A DNA stretch of 64,000 nt from RGIG3701 sp031553595 (GCA_031553595.1 JAVBLI010000023.1:1-64000), one strand, 5' to 3'. Counted from the first letter of the stretch, positions 8,871 through 16,733 are shown. Made by a program: numbers and translations. Notes: a model not told the origin generated them from the letters alone.

Positions 8871-10187
8871 ATGAAAAAGAACGCCTTTTTATTAACGATT
8901 TTCGCGGTCGCGGCTGTTTCGGCGCTCTGCGTAACGCAGACGTTGCGCGCCGAGGATGACTGGCAGCGCGAGGCGGACGCGCGGATCGAAAAGCACCGCA
9001 AAACGGACGTCGCCATTACCGTCACCCGGGACGGAAAGCCGATTTCCGCCGCGGAAGTGCGTGTGCAGATGAAGAAACACGCGTTTCTTTTCGGATGTAA
9101 CCTTTTTATGCTGGGCCAGTGCGGCGAGCCGGAACTTGACCGGGCGTATGAAACGCGGTTCGCGGAGCTGCTGAATTTCGCGACGCTCCCGTTTTACTGG
9201 TGGGATTATGAGCATGAAAAGGGAAAGCCCGATCACGCGCGGCGGGAGAAAATGGCCCACTGGTGCGCCGAGCACGGCATCCTGGCGAAAGGGCATCCGC
9301 TGATGTGGAATTTCTGGCAGAACCAGTGGATGAACGAAACGTCGGCCGAGGAATTATGGAAGCTCCAGCAGGCTCGCATCACCGACTGCGTAACGCGTTT
9401 TGAGAAGCAGATTCCGGTCTGGGATGTGGTGAACGAGTTGGTGCAGTTTGACCGTGGGGAGTGTGCTGAGCGTGCGCCGCAGCTGACGGAGGCGATTAAG
9501 GCCCGTGGACGCGTGGAGGCTGTGAAAGAGTGTTTCCGCTCAGCCCGCGCGGCGAATCCGGAAGCCGTGCTGCTGGTGAATGATTACATGACGTATGATG
9601 ATTACGCCGGGCTGCTGGACGAGTTGCGGGGCGCGGACGGCAAGCTGATTTTTGATGTCGTGGGGATTCAGAGCCACATGCACGGCGGGCGGTGGGATAA
9701 TCAGCGGATCGTGGAGACTTGCGAGCGTTTCGAGAAGTTCGGCCTGCCGGTGCACTTCACGGAGATGACGATCGTTTCGGGGCAGGAGGGGTGGGGGCTG
9801 GAGAATTGGGCTTCCACACCGGAGGGCGAGGAGCGTCAGGCACGGGAAGTCGCGCGGATTTATACCATGCTCTTTTCGCAGCCGGTGGTGGCCGCCATTA
9901 CGTGGTGGGATTTCAGTGACCGCGGCGCGTGGATGAACGCTCCGTCCGGACTTTTGCGCCAGGACATGACGCCGAAACCGGCTTATGACGCCCTGCACGG
10001 CCTGATCAAAAACGCCTGGTGGACGGATGAAACCGTGAAAACGGATGGAAACGGCAGCGCGAAAACCCGGGTGTTCCGCGGCGATTATGAAATCACGGTG
10101 ACGCTGGCGGACGGCACGCAAAAAACGTTTACCACGGCGTTTACGGGGGATGCTGAGAACCGCTTCACCGCTGAAATGGCGGAGTGA
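8871..10187 (+). CDS. Secreted GH10 endo-1,4-beta-xylanase
   Basis: 438 residues with a signal peptide ending near TLRA. Hydrolyses internal beta-1,4 links of xylan outside the cytoplasm. GH10 hallmarks are clear: HPLMWNFW, the acid/base Glu189 in WDVVNE, LLVNDYMTYDDY, the nucleophile Glu298 in HFTEM and ITWWDFSDRGAW with a following LLRQDMTPKPAYDAL. Residues about 45-75 form the short beta stretch that often precedes planctomycete GH10 barrels. A C-terminal tail after the barrel (about 385-438) may be a small beta domain. It is followed by the independently promoted trp operon. Together with the enzymes at 48-64 kb it points to plant polysaccharide use. Confidence 0.92.
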   Translation: MKKNAFLLTIFAVAAVSALCVTQTLRAEDDWQREADARIEKHRKTDVAITVTRDGKPISAAEVRVQMKKHAFLFGCNLFMLGQCGEPELDRAYETRFAELLNFATLPFYWWDYEHEKGKPDHARREKMAHWCAEHGILAKGHPLMWNFWQNQWMNETSAEELWKLQQARITDCVTRFEKQIPVWDVVNELVQFDRGECAERAPQLTEAIKARGRVEAVKECFRSARAANPEAVLLVNDYMTYDDYAGLLDELRGADGKLIFDVVGIQSHMHGGRWDNQRIVETCERFEKFGLPVHFTEMTIVSGQEGWGLENWASTPEGEERQAREVARIYTMLFSQPVVAAITWWDFSDRGAWMNAPSGLLRQDMTPKPAYDALHGLIKNAWWTDETVKTDGNGSAKTRVFRGDYEITVTLADGTQKTFTTAFTGDAENRFTAEMAE

Positions 10188-10220
10188 AAGCCGATTTTCG
10201 AAAAAATTCCGCACCGCCTC

Positions 10221-10248
10221 TTGACTTTTCCCGGCCATGATGTATGAT
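10221..10248 (+). promoter_or_regulatory. trp operon promoter
   Basis: TTGACT (10221-10226), 16-nt spacer, TATGAT (10243-10248). It is the best promoter match in the window and stands alone between the GH10 gene and the trp leader peptide. Transcription would start about 10254-10256, only a few nucleotides before the leader ATG at 10258, so the leader mRNA may be leaderless. Confidence 0.75.
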
Positions 10249-10259
10249 GAAGTCATCAT
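10244..10259. promoter_or_regulatory. Palindrome over the trp -10 and start region (possible operator)
   Basis: ATGATGA-AG-TCATCAT is a perfect inverted repeat with a 2-nt centre. It overlaps the -10 box, the expected +1 and the first base(s) of the leader start codon. The position suits a repressor operator, but it does not resemble the Escherichia coli TrpR site. No trpR-like gene is in the window. Confidence 0.35.
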
Positions 10260-10308
10260 GAAAAACATAAACGTAACCAACTTCCGTTTCTGGTGGTGGC
10301 GTTCCTAA
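10258..10308 (+). CDS. trpL: trp operon leader peptide with three tandem Trp codons
   Basis: A 16-residue ORF, MKNINVTNFRFWWWRS, with TGG-TGG-TGG at 10291-10299 and a TAA stop at 10306-10308. It sits between the trp promoter and an attenuator terminator, 205 nt before trpE. Three adjacent Trp codons in so short a peptide are the classic sensor of charged tRNA-Trp: ribosome stalling here would free downstream RNA to form the antiterminator. No Shine-Dalgarno sequence is visible and the expected transcript start is only about 2-4 nt upstream, so translation may begin on a leaderless AUG. Upstream in-frame ATGs (10237, 10240) lie within the promoter. Confidence 0.88.
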   Translation: MKNINVTNFRFWWWRS

Positions 10309-10388
10309 AAGGGAGCGCTTACGGTGACGTTTTATAAACGTAAAATAATAAAACCGCAAGTTTTGCTCCGGCGAACTGCGGTTTTTTT
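10299..10388 (+). terminator. trp attenuator: hairpin 1:2, antiterminator 2:3, terminator 3:4
   Basis: Segment 1 (10299-10305, starting in the last Trp codon) pairs with segment 2 (10312-10318) in 7 bp including one G-U. Segment 2 (10312-10324) can instead pair with segment 3 (10354-10369): CCG with CGG, AAG with CTT, GCTCC with GGAGC. Segment 3 (10351-10362) also pairs with segment 4 (10374-10384) as an 8+3 bp stem with one bulged A, followed by seven T residues (10382-10388). These mutually exclusive pairings are exactly those of ribosome-mediated transcription attenuation. A small extra hairpin (ACGTTT/AAACGT, about 10328-10342) lies between segments 2 and 3. Confidence 0.88.
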
Positions 10389-10434
10389 CTTAAAAAACGC
10401 GAAATTTCCCCGGAAGTGAGCGAAAATAAGGATG

Positions 10435-10468
10435 AAAAGCCGCGGCAGAAACGCTGACGGCTTTTTTT
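10435..10468 (+). terminator. Second terminator-like hairpin in the trp leader
   Basis: AAAAGCCG (10435-10442) pairs with CGGCTTTT (10458-10465), an inner CAG/CTG pairing is possible, and seven T residues follow (10462-10468). It lies after the attenuator and 46 nt before the trpE ATG. It would give tandem control of read-through, or serve as a back-up terminator. Confidence 0.6.
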
Positions 10469-10513
10469 GTGAAGTTTTCACGCACTTTTTCTTTGAATGA
10501 CGGGGGAAATCTC

Positions 10514-12073
10514 ATGCTGCTGAAAGAATATCCTGACCGCGCGACGTTTATGGCGCTGGCCGAGACGTGTAATGTGATCCCGCTTTGCGCGGAGGTGCTG
10601 GCGGATGTCCAGACGCCGGTGTCCGTGCTGCAGAAGTTTCGTGGTGGCGGCCCGGCGGATGCGCCGCTGTTTTTGCTGGAGAGCGTGGAGGGCGGTGATC
10701 GCTGGGGGCGGTATTCTTTTTTGGGTGTGCGTGCCCGCGCGGAGGTGGAGGTGTACCGCGAGCATGTGGAGATCACGGCGAAAAAATATGAAGCGCAGCA
10801 GGCGGTGCATCAGGTGCGGAAGGTGCCGCATCACGGGAAGCCGCTGGAGGTGCTGCGGGAGTACATGCGCGGTTTTCGCGCGGCGGAGCTTCCGGAGCTG
10901 CCACGGTTTTTCGGTGGCCTGACGGGGTATTTCGCGTATGAAATGGTGTCCTTTCTGGAGGATGTTCCGAATAAACTCCCCGCGTCCGTGCCGGTGGCGC
11001 ACCTGATGCTCCCCGAGCAACTGGTGATTTTTGATAACCTTCGCCAGAGCATGACGTGCGTGCAACTGGTGTTTCTGGAAGCCGGCCAGGACGTGGTGGC
11101 GGCGTATAAAGACGGGCTGCGAAAATTGCATGATCTGACGGAAATTGTGGAGCGGCAGGCGGATTTTTCCTCAAAACACGTGACGAAAACGGAGGCTGTG
11201 GCGCGGGATCTGGATCTTCAGCCGGGGGATACTGCCGCGGATTATCGGAAAAAGGTGAATGCCGCCAAGGAGCGCATCACAGCAGGGGATGTGATTCAGG
11301 TGGTGGTCGCGCAGCCGTTTCGGTGTGACGCCACGGCGGACCCGGTGAACCTTTATCGCGCCCAGCGGCATGTGAATCCGTCTCCGTATTTATATTTCAT
11401 GCAGCTCGGCGGGCGGTGTCTGGTGGGGTCTTCGCCGGAGACCATGGTGAAACTGGAGCGCGGCACGGCGTGGACACGCCCCATCGCCGGCACGCGGCCG
11501 CGCGGGAAGACACCGCAGGAAGACCGGCTGCTGGCGGATGAGCTGCTGAAGGATGAAAAAGAGCGTGCGGAGCACCTGATGCTGGTGGATCTCGGGCGGA
11601 ATGATCTCGGACGCGTGGCGGCGCCGGGCTCTGTGCGGGTGACGGATTTAATGTTCGTCGAGCGCTACTCGCACGTGATGCACCTGGTGACGAATGTGAC
11701 GTGCGAGCTGCCACCGGAGCGTGACGCGTGGGATTTATTTGCGGCCGTGTTCCCGGCCGGGACGCTCAGCGGGGCGCCGAAAGTGCCGGCCATGAACATC
11801 ATCGCGGCGCTGGAAAACGAGCCTCGCGGGTTTTACGGTGGTGCGGTGGGATACATTTCCTTCACCGGGGATATGGACCTGGCCATCACCATCCGCACGG
11901 CATGTGTGGAAGGCGAAAATGTCGTGGCGTATGCCGGCGCGGGAATCGTGGCGGACTCCGTGCCCGCGGACGAGTACCGTGAGACGCTCAATAAAGCCGG
12001 AAGTGTGGAGCGGGCGCTGAAACTGGTGGCCGCGTGGGAGCGTGAAGCGGTACGTGCGTGTGAAAATTTTTGA
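10514..12073 (+). CDS. trpE: Anthranilate synthase component I
   Basis: Makes anthranilate from chorismate with ammonia supplied by TrpG, the first committed step to tryptophan. The ATG at 10514 is chosen because GGGGG lies at 10502-10506; the in-frame GTG at 10469 would start inside the second leader hairpin. The product has 519 residues, normal for the family. The LLES-type inhibitor site (FLLESVEGGDRWGRYSFLG region) is present, suggesting Trp feedback. The catalytic half shows VGSSPETMVKLE, RPIAGTRPRGKT, DLGRNDLGRV, FPAGTLSGAPKVPAM and YGGAVGYISFTGDMDLAI. trpG begins 15 nt downstream. Regulation is by the attenuator described above. Confidence 0.97.
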   Translation: MLLKEYPDRATFMALAETCNVIPLCAEVLADVQTPVSVLQKFRGGGPADAPLFLLESVEGGDRWGRYSFLGVRARAEVEVYREHVEITAKKYEAQQAVHQVRKVPHHGKPLEVLREYMRGFRAAELPELPRFFGGLTGYFAYEMVSFLEDVPNKLPASVPVAHLMLPEQLVIFDNLRQSMTCVQLVFLEAGQDVVAAYKDGLRKLHDLTEIVERQADFSSKHVTKTEAVARDLDLQPGDTAADYRKKVNAAKERITAGDVIQVVVAQPFRCDATADPVNLYRAQRHVNPSPYLYFMQLGGRCLVGSSPETMVKLERGTAWTRPIAGTRPRGKTPQEDRLLADELLKDEKERAEHLMLVDLGRNDLGRVAAPGSVRVTDLMFVERYSHVMHLVTNVTCELPPERDAWDLFAAVFPAGTLSGAPKVPAMNIIAALENEPRGFYGGAVGYISFTGDMDLAITIRTACVEGENVVAYAGAGIVADSVPADEYRETLNKAGSVERALKLVAAWEREAVRACENF

Positions 12074-12088
12074 AACGGAGAGAAAACC

Positions 12089-12682
12089 ATGCTTTTAGTA
12101 ATTGATAATTATGACTCGTTCACGTATAACCTCGTGCAACTTTTTTACACGCTCGGGGCGGAGGTGGCGGTTTATCGGAATGATAAAATTTCGGTCGCGG
12201 AGATGGAGGCGCTGAGGCCCACGGGCGTGGTCATTTCGCCGGGTGGCGGGGCGCCGGCGGATGCGGGCGTTTCCGGTGCGGCGGTGCGGCATTTTGGGGG
12301 CCGGGTGCCCGTGCTAGGAATTTGTCTCGGGCATCAGGTAATCGCGGAAACGTTCGGCGCGACGGTCGCACGTGTAACGCCCCGGCATGGGAAAGTCTCC
12401 GAAATTTCGCATGACGGTGCGGGTGTGTTCACGGGGCTTGCGCCGCGGTTTCAGGTCATGCGGTATCACTCGCTGGCGGTGATGCCGGGGACGCTGCCGG
12501 ATGAACTCGTCCAGACCGCGGCGGCGTTGGATGATGAGGTCATCATGGGCGTTCGCCATAAATCGCTGGATGTGGAGGGCGTGCAGTTTCATCCGGAGTC
12601 TATCATGACGTACGTCGGGAAGCGGATGCTGGCGAATTTCGCGTGCCGCTGCGCTGCGGCGGGTGAACAGGTGAATGCGTGA
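12089..12682 (+). CDS. trpG: Anthranilate synthase component II (glutamine amidotransferase)
   Basis: 197 residues, a class I amidotransferase that supplies ammonia to TrpE. Visible are LLVIDNYDSFTYNLVQ, the nucleophile Cys in GICLGHQVIAE, the RYHSL segment, and the catalytic His and Glu in VQFHPESIMT. The usual SPGPG loop reads SPGGGAPADAG, a mild variant. GGAG lies before the ATG. The last codons run into a short direct repeat of GGTGA-type units (12661-12700). trpA follows after 33 nt. It could also serve para-aminobenzoate synthesis, which is common for TrpG/PabA proteins. Confidence 0.95.
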   Translation: MLLVIDNYDSFTYNLVQLFYTLGAEVAVYRNDKISVAEMEALRPTGVVISPGGGAPADAGVSGAAVRHFGGRVPVLGICLGHQVIAETFGATVARVTPRHGKVSEISHDGAGVFTGLAPRFQVMRYHSLAVMPGTLPDELVQTAAALDDEVIMGVRHKSLDVEGVQFHPESIMTYVGKRMLANFACRCAAAGEQVNA

Positions 12683-12700
12683 ATGGGTGATCAGGTGAAT
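12661..12700 (+). repeat. Short direct repeat at the trpG-trpA junction
   Basis: Two near-identical blocks, GGGTGAACAGGTGAATG and GGGTGATCAGGTGAATG, separated by CGTGAAT, span the trpG stop codon. They add stop codons in several frames and end where the trpA ribosome site (AAGGAGA) begins. Confidence 0.55.
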
Positions 12701-12715
12701 GAAGGAGAGAATAAA

Positions 12716-13546
12716 ATGAATGCGGGGCGTTTTGAGAAAATGTTCGCGCGGCTGCGGGCCGAGAAGCGGGCGGCGCTGGTGGGGTTTATTACGGCCGGGG
12801 ATCCGGATGCGGAAACGTCGCGGCGGGCGATGCGTGCCATGTGCGAGAACGGGTGTGACGTGCTGGAGCTGGGCGTGCCGTTTTCGGATCCGTCGGCGGA
12901 CGGAGCGGTGATTCAGCGGGCGAGTGTGCGGGCCCTGAAAAACGGGGCGTCGCTGCGGCGGGCGATGGAGCTGGGGGCGGACATGCGGGCGGAGTTTCCG
13001 GACACGCCGATCGTCATTTTCAGTTATTATAACCCGATTTTGATGTACGGCCCGGAGCGTTTCGTGCGGGATGTGCAGGCGCTGGGGCTGGACGGTGTGC
13101 TGTGTGTGGACTTGCCGTTGGAGGAGTCGGCGGAGATGGGCACACTGCCGTTTCCCATGATTCGCCTGCTGGCCCCCACCACCAGCGAAGAGCGCACGCA
13201 CGCCATTTGCGCCGCGGCGGGTGGCTTCCTTTACGTCATTTCCGGCATGGGCGTCACCGGCACGCGGACGCTGGATTTTGCGGAAATCAAAACCCGCGTG
13301 CAGGGTATTCGCCGCGTGATGAAGGCGTGTGGGAAGGAAACGCCGCTGTGTGTGGGGTTCGGAATTTCCTCGCCGGCGGATGTGGCGGAAATCTCGCAGT
13401 TCGCGGACGGCGTGATCATCGGCAGCGCTTTCGAAAAAATCGTGGAGGCCGCGGTGCTGGAAAATCGTGACCCTGTGCCGGAAATCGCGGAGTATACGCG
13501 GGCCGTCAGCACTGCGTGCCTCCGGAGTGAAAGAGTGAAAGAGTGA
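12716..13546 (+). CDS. trpA: Tryptophan synthase alpha chain
   Basis: Cleaves indole-3-glycerol phosphate to indole and glyceraldehyde 3-phosphate. ATG 12716 is chosen because AAGGAGA lies at 12702-12708; an ORF from 12683 would add 11 residues without a ribosome site. The product is 276 residues, the usual size. Catalytic Glu and Asp lie in LELGVPFSDPSADG; VIFSYYNPI, FLYVISGMGVTGTRT and VGFGISSPADV are family signatures. Unusually it is placed directly after trpG and no trpB lies in the window, so the beta subunit must be elsewhere. The C-terminus (SERVKE) is encoded by an octamer tandem repeat. Confidence 0.96.
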   Translation: MNAGRFEKMFARLRAEKRAALVGFITAGDPDAETSRRAMRAMCENGCDVLELGVPFSDPSADGAVIQRASVRALKNGASLRRAMELGADMRAEFPDTPIVIFSYYNPILMYGPERFVRDVQALGLDGVLCVDLPLEESAEMGTLPFPMIRLLAPTTSEERTHAICAAAGGFLYVISGMGVTGTRTLDFAEIKTRVQGIRRVMKACGKETPLCVGFGISSPADVAEISQFADGVIIGSAFEKIVEAAVLENRDPVPEIAEYTRAVSTACLRSERVKE

Positions 13547-13562
13547 AAGAGTGAAAGAGTGA
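13525..13562 (+). repeat. Octanucleotide tandem repeat at the trpA stop codon
   Basis: GAGTGAAA is repeated 4.75 times from 13525 to 13562. The trpA stop TGA (13544-13546) is inside it. A unit of 8 is not a multiple of 3, so gain or loss of a unit shifts the frame, but TGA recurs in the repeat, so the effect on TrpA would be small. Confidence 0.85.
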
Positions 13563-13606
13563 CGCATCGCCATTTTATTGTCTCACATCCCATCCCCGAG
13601 TGTCCC

Positions 13607-14617
13607 ATGATTCGAGTTATTCTTCAAAAAACGTTTGCCCGGCAGGATCTCAGCGAGTACGAGATTTCGCGGATGATGCGGGCGATTTTCACGCAGGAGG
13701 CCACGGTGGCACAGACGGCGGCGTTTCTGGCGGCGCTGGCCACGAAAGGCGAGTCGCCGGAGGAGTTGGCGGCAGCCGCGCGGGCCATGCGGGCCTGTGC
13801 GAAACACCTACAGGTGACGCGGCAGCCGGTGATTGACACCTGCGGCACGGGCGGGGACGGCTCCGGCACGTTTAACATTTCCACCACCGTGGCATTCGTC
13901 GTCGCGGCAGCTGGGGGCGTGGTCGCCAAACATGGAAACAGGGCGGTCTCCAGCCAGTGCGGAAGCGCGGACGTGCTGGAATTTCTCGGCATCCCCACCA
14001 CCGCGCCGCCAGAGAAAGTGGAGGAGTGCATTCACCGGCTGGGAATCGGCTTCCTCTTCGCGCCGGCCCTGCATTCCGCGACGCGCGCCGTCGTGCCGGT
14101 GCGGCAGGAATTGGGCGTGCGGACGATTTTTAATATGCTCGGGCCGCTGACGAATCCCGCCGGGGCGAGGTTTCAGGTCGTGGGCGTTTTCCGCGCGGAT
14201 CTGACGGAGCTGTTCGCGCAGGCCATGCACCTGCTGGGGATTCAGCGGGCGATGGTCGTGCACGGGCATGACGGACTAGACGAGATTTCCGTCTGCGCGG
14301 CGACTCGCGTTACGCACATGACGCACGGGCGGCTGCGGACGTATGACCTGTTTCCGGAGATGTATTTCGAAGAACTCGCGGACCCGCAGAGTATCCTTGG
14401 CGGAGACGCCCAGCAGAATGCGGAAATGCTGACGGCCGTGCTTTCCAGGCAGCGCGGGCCGTGCCGGAATGTGGTGCTGATAAACGCCGCCGCCGCATTC
14501 GTCGCCGCGGGCATGGCGGACGACTTACATGGTGGAATCCGGCTGGCTGCCGACACGATCGACTCCGGCGCGGCGATCGAAAAGTTGAACGCTGTTCGTG
14601 TGGCAATGGACAATTGA
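13607..14617 (+). CDS. trpD: Anthranilate phosphoribosyltransferase
   Basis: Transfers phosphoribosyl from PRPP to anthranilate, the second tryptophan step. The 336-residue form from ATG 13607 fits the family; the ORF runs back to 13559 but those 16 residues have no homology look. The ribosome site is poor. Signatures: DTCGTGGDGSGTFNISTTVAF (residues about 80-100, PRPP loop), KHGNRAVSSQCGSADVLE, NMLGPLTNPA and VVHGHDGLDEIS. It is 60 nt from trpA and is the last trp gene here. The stop codon lies inside the left arm of an inverted repeat shared with the convergent gene downstream. Confidence 0.95.
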   Translation: MIRVILQKTFARQDLSEYEISRMMRAIFTQEATVAQTAAFLAALATKGESPEELAAAARAMRACAKHLQVTRQPVIDTCGTGGDGSGTFNISTTVAFVVAAAGGVVAKHGNRAVSSQCGSADVLEFLGIPTTAPPEKVEECIHRLGIGFLFAPALHSATRAVVPVRQELGVRTIFNMLGPLTNPAGARFQVVGVFRADLTELFAQAMHLLGIQRAMVVHGHDGLDEISVCAATRVTHMTHGRLRTYDLFPEMYFEELADPQSILGGDAQQNAEMLTAVLSRQRGPCRNVVLINAAAAFVAAGMADDLHGGIRLAADTIDSGAAIEKLNAVRVAMDN

Positions 14618-14706
14618 CAGTGGACAAGGGACAACGACGCAAGTGTTCTGTGGAATCGCTTGGCGAGCGAGAAGCAAAATCATTGTCCCTTGTCAATCGT
14701 CCATTG
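14604..14706. repeat. Inverted repeat joining the convergent trpD and paralogue 1 genes
   Basis: The left arm (14604-14634) and right arm (14683-14706) are complementary over 24 positions with one mismatch; the left arm holds an extra CAGTGGA. The trpD stop codon is in the left arm, and the stop of the - strand gene (14707-14709) directly follows the right arm. The loop is about 48 nt. There is no T-run, so bidirectional termination is possible but unproven. Confidence 0.7.
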
Positions 14707-16686
14707 TCACTCATCGTCGTCGTCCGAAGGAGCATACGTCCGCTGAGACTTCGCCTGGTCGTGCATTTCCTGAAAATTCACGATCGTCGGCAGCGAGCCC
14801 AGCAGTTTCATGACGCCCTTCTCAGCGGTCAGAGAATATTCCATCCGCGTGTCGCTCAGCGGACGGATCTCCAGGTAAATGTCGCCCTGGCCGGGCAGCG
14901 ACGCCAGCACATCGGCGGACATGCGGAAGCCGTTTTTCTCACGGCGGTCATTCCGGCTTAACTCATCTCCGACGCCCGCGAAAATGTCATACATCCCGAC
15001 ATAATACGGCATCCACTTCTCCAGCGAGAAATTCGCGAATCCCACCGGCACGGCTTCCGTCACCGTGCTGTCTTGCGGCGTCATGGCCTGCTTGAGCATC
15101 TCCACCGACTTGTCGCCGTACCCGATGAACAACTTGTCTTTCGCCACGCCGACGGTCACGCGGATGTCGTCGCCGAACGCCCGCATGACTTTTTTCAGGT
15201 CGTCGTCGATTTTGCTGTTATCGTTTCTCACCGTTTTGATGGCTTTCACCAGATCCTCGAACCGCATCGTCGCGCGGTGAAATTGGAAGCCGTTCCAGTT
15301 TTCGACGTTCATTTCCAGGCGGATGTCTTTCGTCTGCTCGGGGTATTTCACGATCATTTCCTGGGCCGTTTTCAGGAGCGTCGCCGAGGCCTGGTTTTCT
15401 TTCATCGTGGTGACGAAAAACGCGTTGATGCCGCCGATTTCGACATCCGTCGCCGCCGCCATTTCCAGCACGTCCTGATCGAGCACGCTCTCGACCAACT
15501 CAATCGCGGGCGTGAGCACCTGCTTCACGAGCATCGTCGCCACATCATCCTCGTCCGAGGCGTCCGGCATTCCGATGCGAATGTGCGTCAGATACACCGG
15601 CTCCAGATTCCGTAAAAAATCTTCCTGCATGCCGATGAAGTACGCGCGGTGCATGGCGTCCATATGCCGCACGCCGGCGAACTGTGGCTTTTGTTCGCGC
15701 AATTTTTTCATCAGGGCCGATAATTCACTGCCCTGGGCAAGCGTCACTTCCGCGCGGGCTTTCGCCTCGCACGTTTCCAGGTTCAGCTTATACCCCGCCT
15801 CGACCGTCTCGACGCTGTTGGCATACGCCTCCAACGTTTTCCCTGCCGCCCTCATCTTTTCATTCAGCTCCCGCTCTTCCACCGACTCATCCGATTCGGG
15901 AGCCTTTTTTATTTCAGCCGTTTCAGGCTTCGCGGCAGCGTCCGCATTTTCGCCGGCATTCTCGTCGTCCTCTCCCCGCACCTCCACCTGCACTATGTTT
16001 CCATCTTCGTCCTCGATTGTATCGCGGCCGATGGGCGCGAATATTTCCTGCCCGCCGGGAATCATCTGCCGCAAAACCTCACGCTGGTATTTTTCGGGGA
16101 AATTCTTCACATACACTTTTACGCCCACGGTATACCGATCATGCAGACCCTCCCAGAACGAAACGCCGTCGGCGGGGATGAGCTTCAGGTGTTCTTCTTT
16201 CATGCATCCGACCAGAACGCTGCCGCACTGCTTGAGATAAAGATTCTCGCCGGCGGTGTTGATCGACGCCGTGCCGTCTTCGTTCTCGACGATGGAAATT
16301 TCGGAGCTGGAGTTGTCCATGATGAAATTCGTCAGCTCCTCGATGGTCAGCGGCAGCAAGAAAATATAATCGTATTCGTCTTCGCCTTTCATCATGAAGC
16401 AGATGCCCATCGGGCCGCCGTTCTCGGCCAGCTTGAACATTTCGTCCAAGTTATCCTGGTAGTACGCACGCACTAAATCGGCCAGGGCCGGTTCCTCAGC
16501 CAACTCGCCGACGGCCTTCAGCTCGGCCTCGACCGCCGTCACGCCGGCGAACGCGACTTTCAGCACGGGCAGGTACGGCACCGGCTTTTCCGCCGCTTCC
16601 TCTTCCGCCGCACACCGCAGCGCACCGCCGAAACACACCGCCAGCGCCGTCGCGAGAACGGTCAGTACCGAAACAAAACGCCTCAT
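14707..16686 (-). CDS. Secreted protein, acidic-tail paralogue 1
   Basis: 659 residues with a signal peptide (cleavage near LRCAAE). I do not recognise a named family. It is related to the next two upstream genes: near the start AVGELAEEPALADLV matches the AVGELADNTAIGSSL of paralogue 2, and near the end EKGVMKLLGSLPTI matches EKGVVRLLGSLPNI. Residues about 235-290 are charged and likely flexible. The tail ends in APSDDDDE, which may bind cations. No membrane segment follows the signal, so it should be periplasmic or secreted. AAGGGGAAAA precedes the ATG. It is the last gene of a - strand series, but a terminator lies between it and paralogue 2. Confidence 0.7.
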   Translation of the reverse strand: MRRFVSVLTVLATALAVCFGGALRCAAEEEAAEKPVPYLPVLKVAFAGVTAVEAELKAVGELAEEPALADLVRAYYQDNLDEMFKLAENGGPMGICFMMKGEDEYDYIFLLPLTIEELTNFIMDNSSSEISIVENEDGTASINTAGENLYLKQCGSVLVGCMKEEHLKLIPADGVSFWEGLHDRYTVGVKVYVKNFPEKYQREVLRQMIPGGQEIFAPIGRDTIEDEDGNIVQVEVRGEDDENAGENADAAAKPETAEIKKAPESDESVEERELNEKMRAAGKTLEAYANSVETVEAGYKLNLETCEAKARAEVTLAQGSELSALMKKLREQKPQFAGVRHMDAMHRAYFIGMQEDFLRNLEPVYLTHIRIGMPDASDEDDVATMLVKQVLTPAIELVESVLDQDVLEMAAATDVEIGGINAFFVTTMKENQASATLLKTAQEMIVKYPEQTKDIRLEMNVENWNGFQFHRATMRFEDLVKAIKTVRNDNSKIDDDLKKVMRAFGDDIRVTVGVAKDKLFIGYGDKSVEMLKQAMTPQDSTVTEAVPVGFANFSLEKWMPYYVGMYDIFAGVGDELSRNDRREKNGFRMSADVLASLPGQGDIYLEIRPLSDTRMEYSLTAEKGVMKLLGSLPTIVNFQEMHDQAKSQRTYAPSDDDDE

Positions 16687-16733
16687 GATTTTCCCCTTTT
16701 TATATTATTTCCGTTGTCCCCGCGGACACATTC

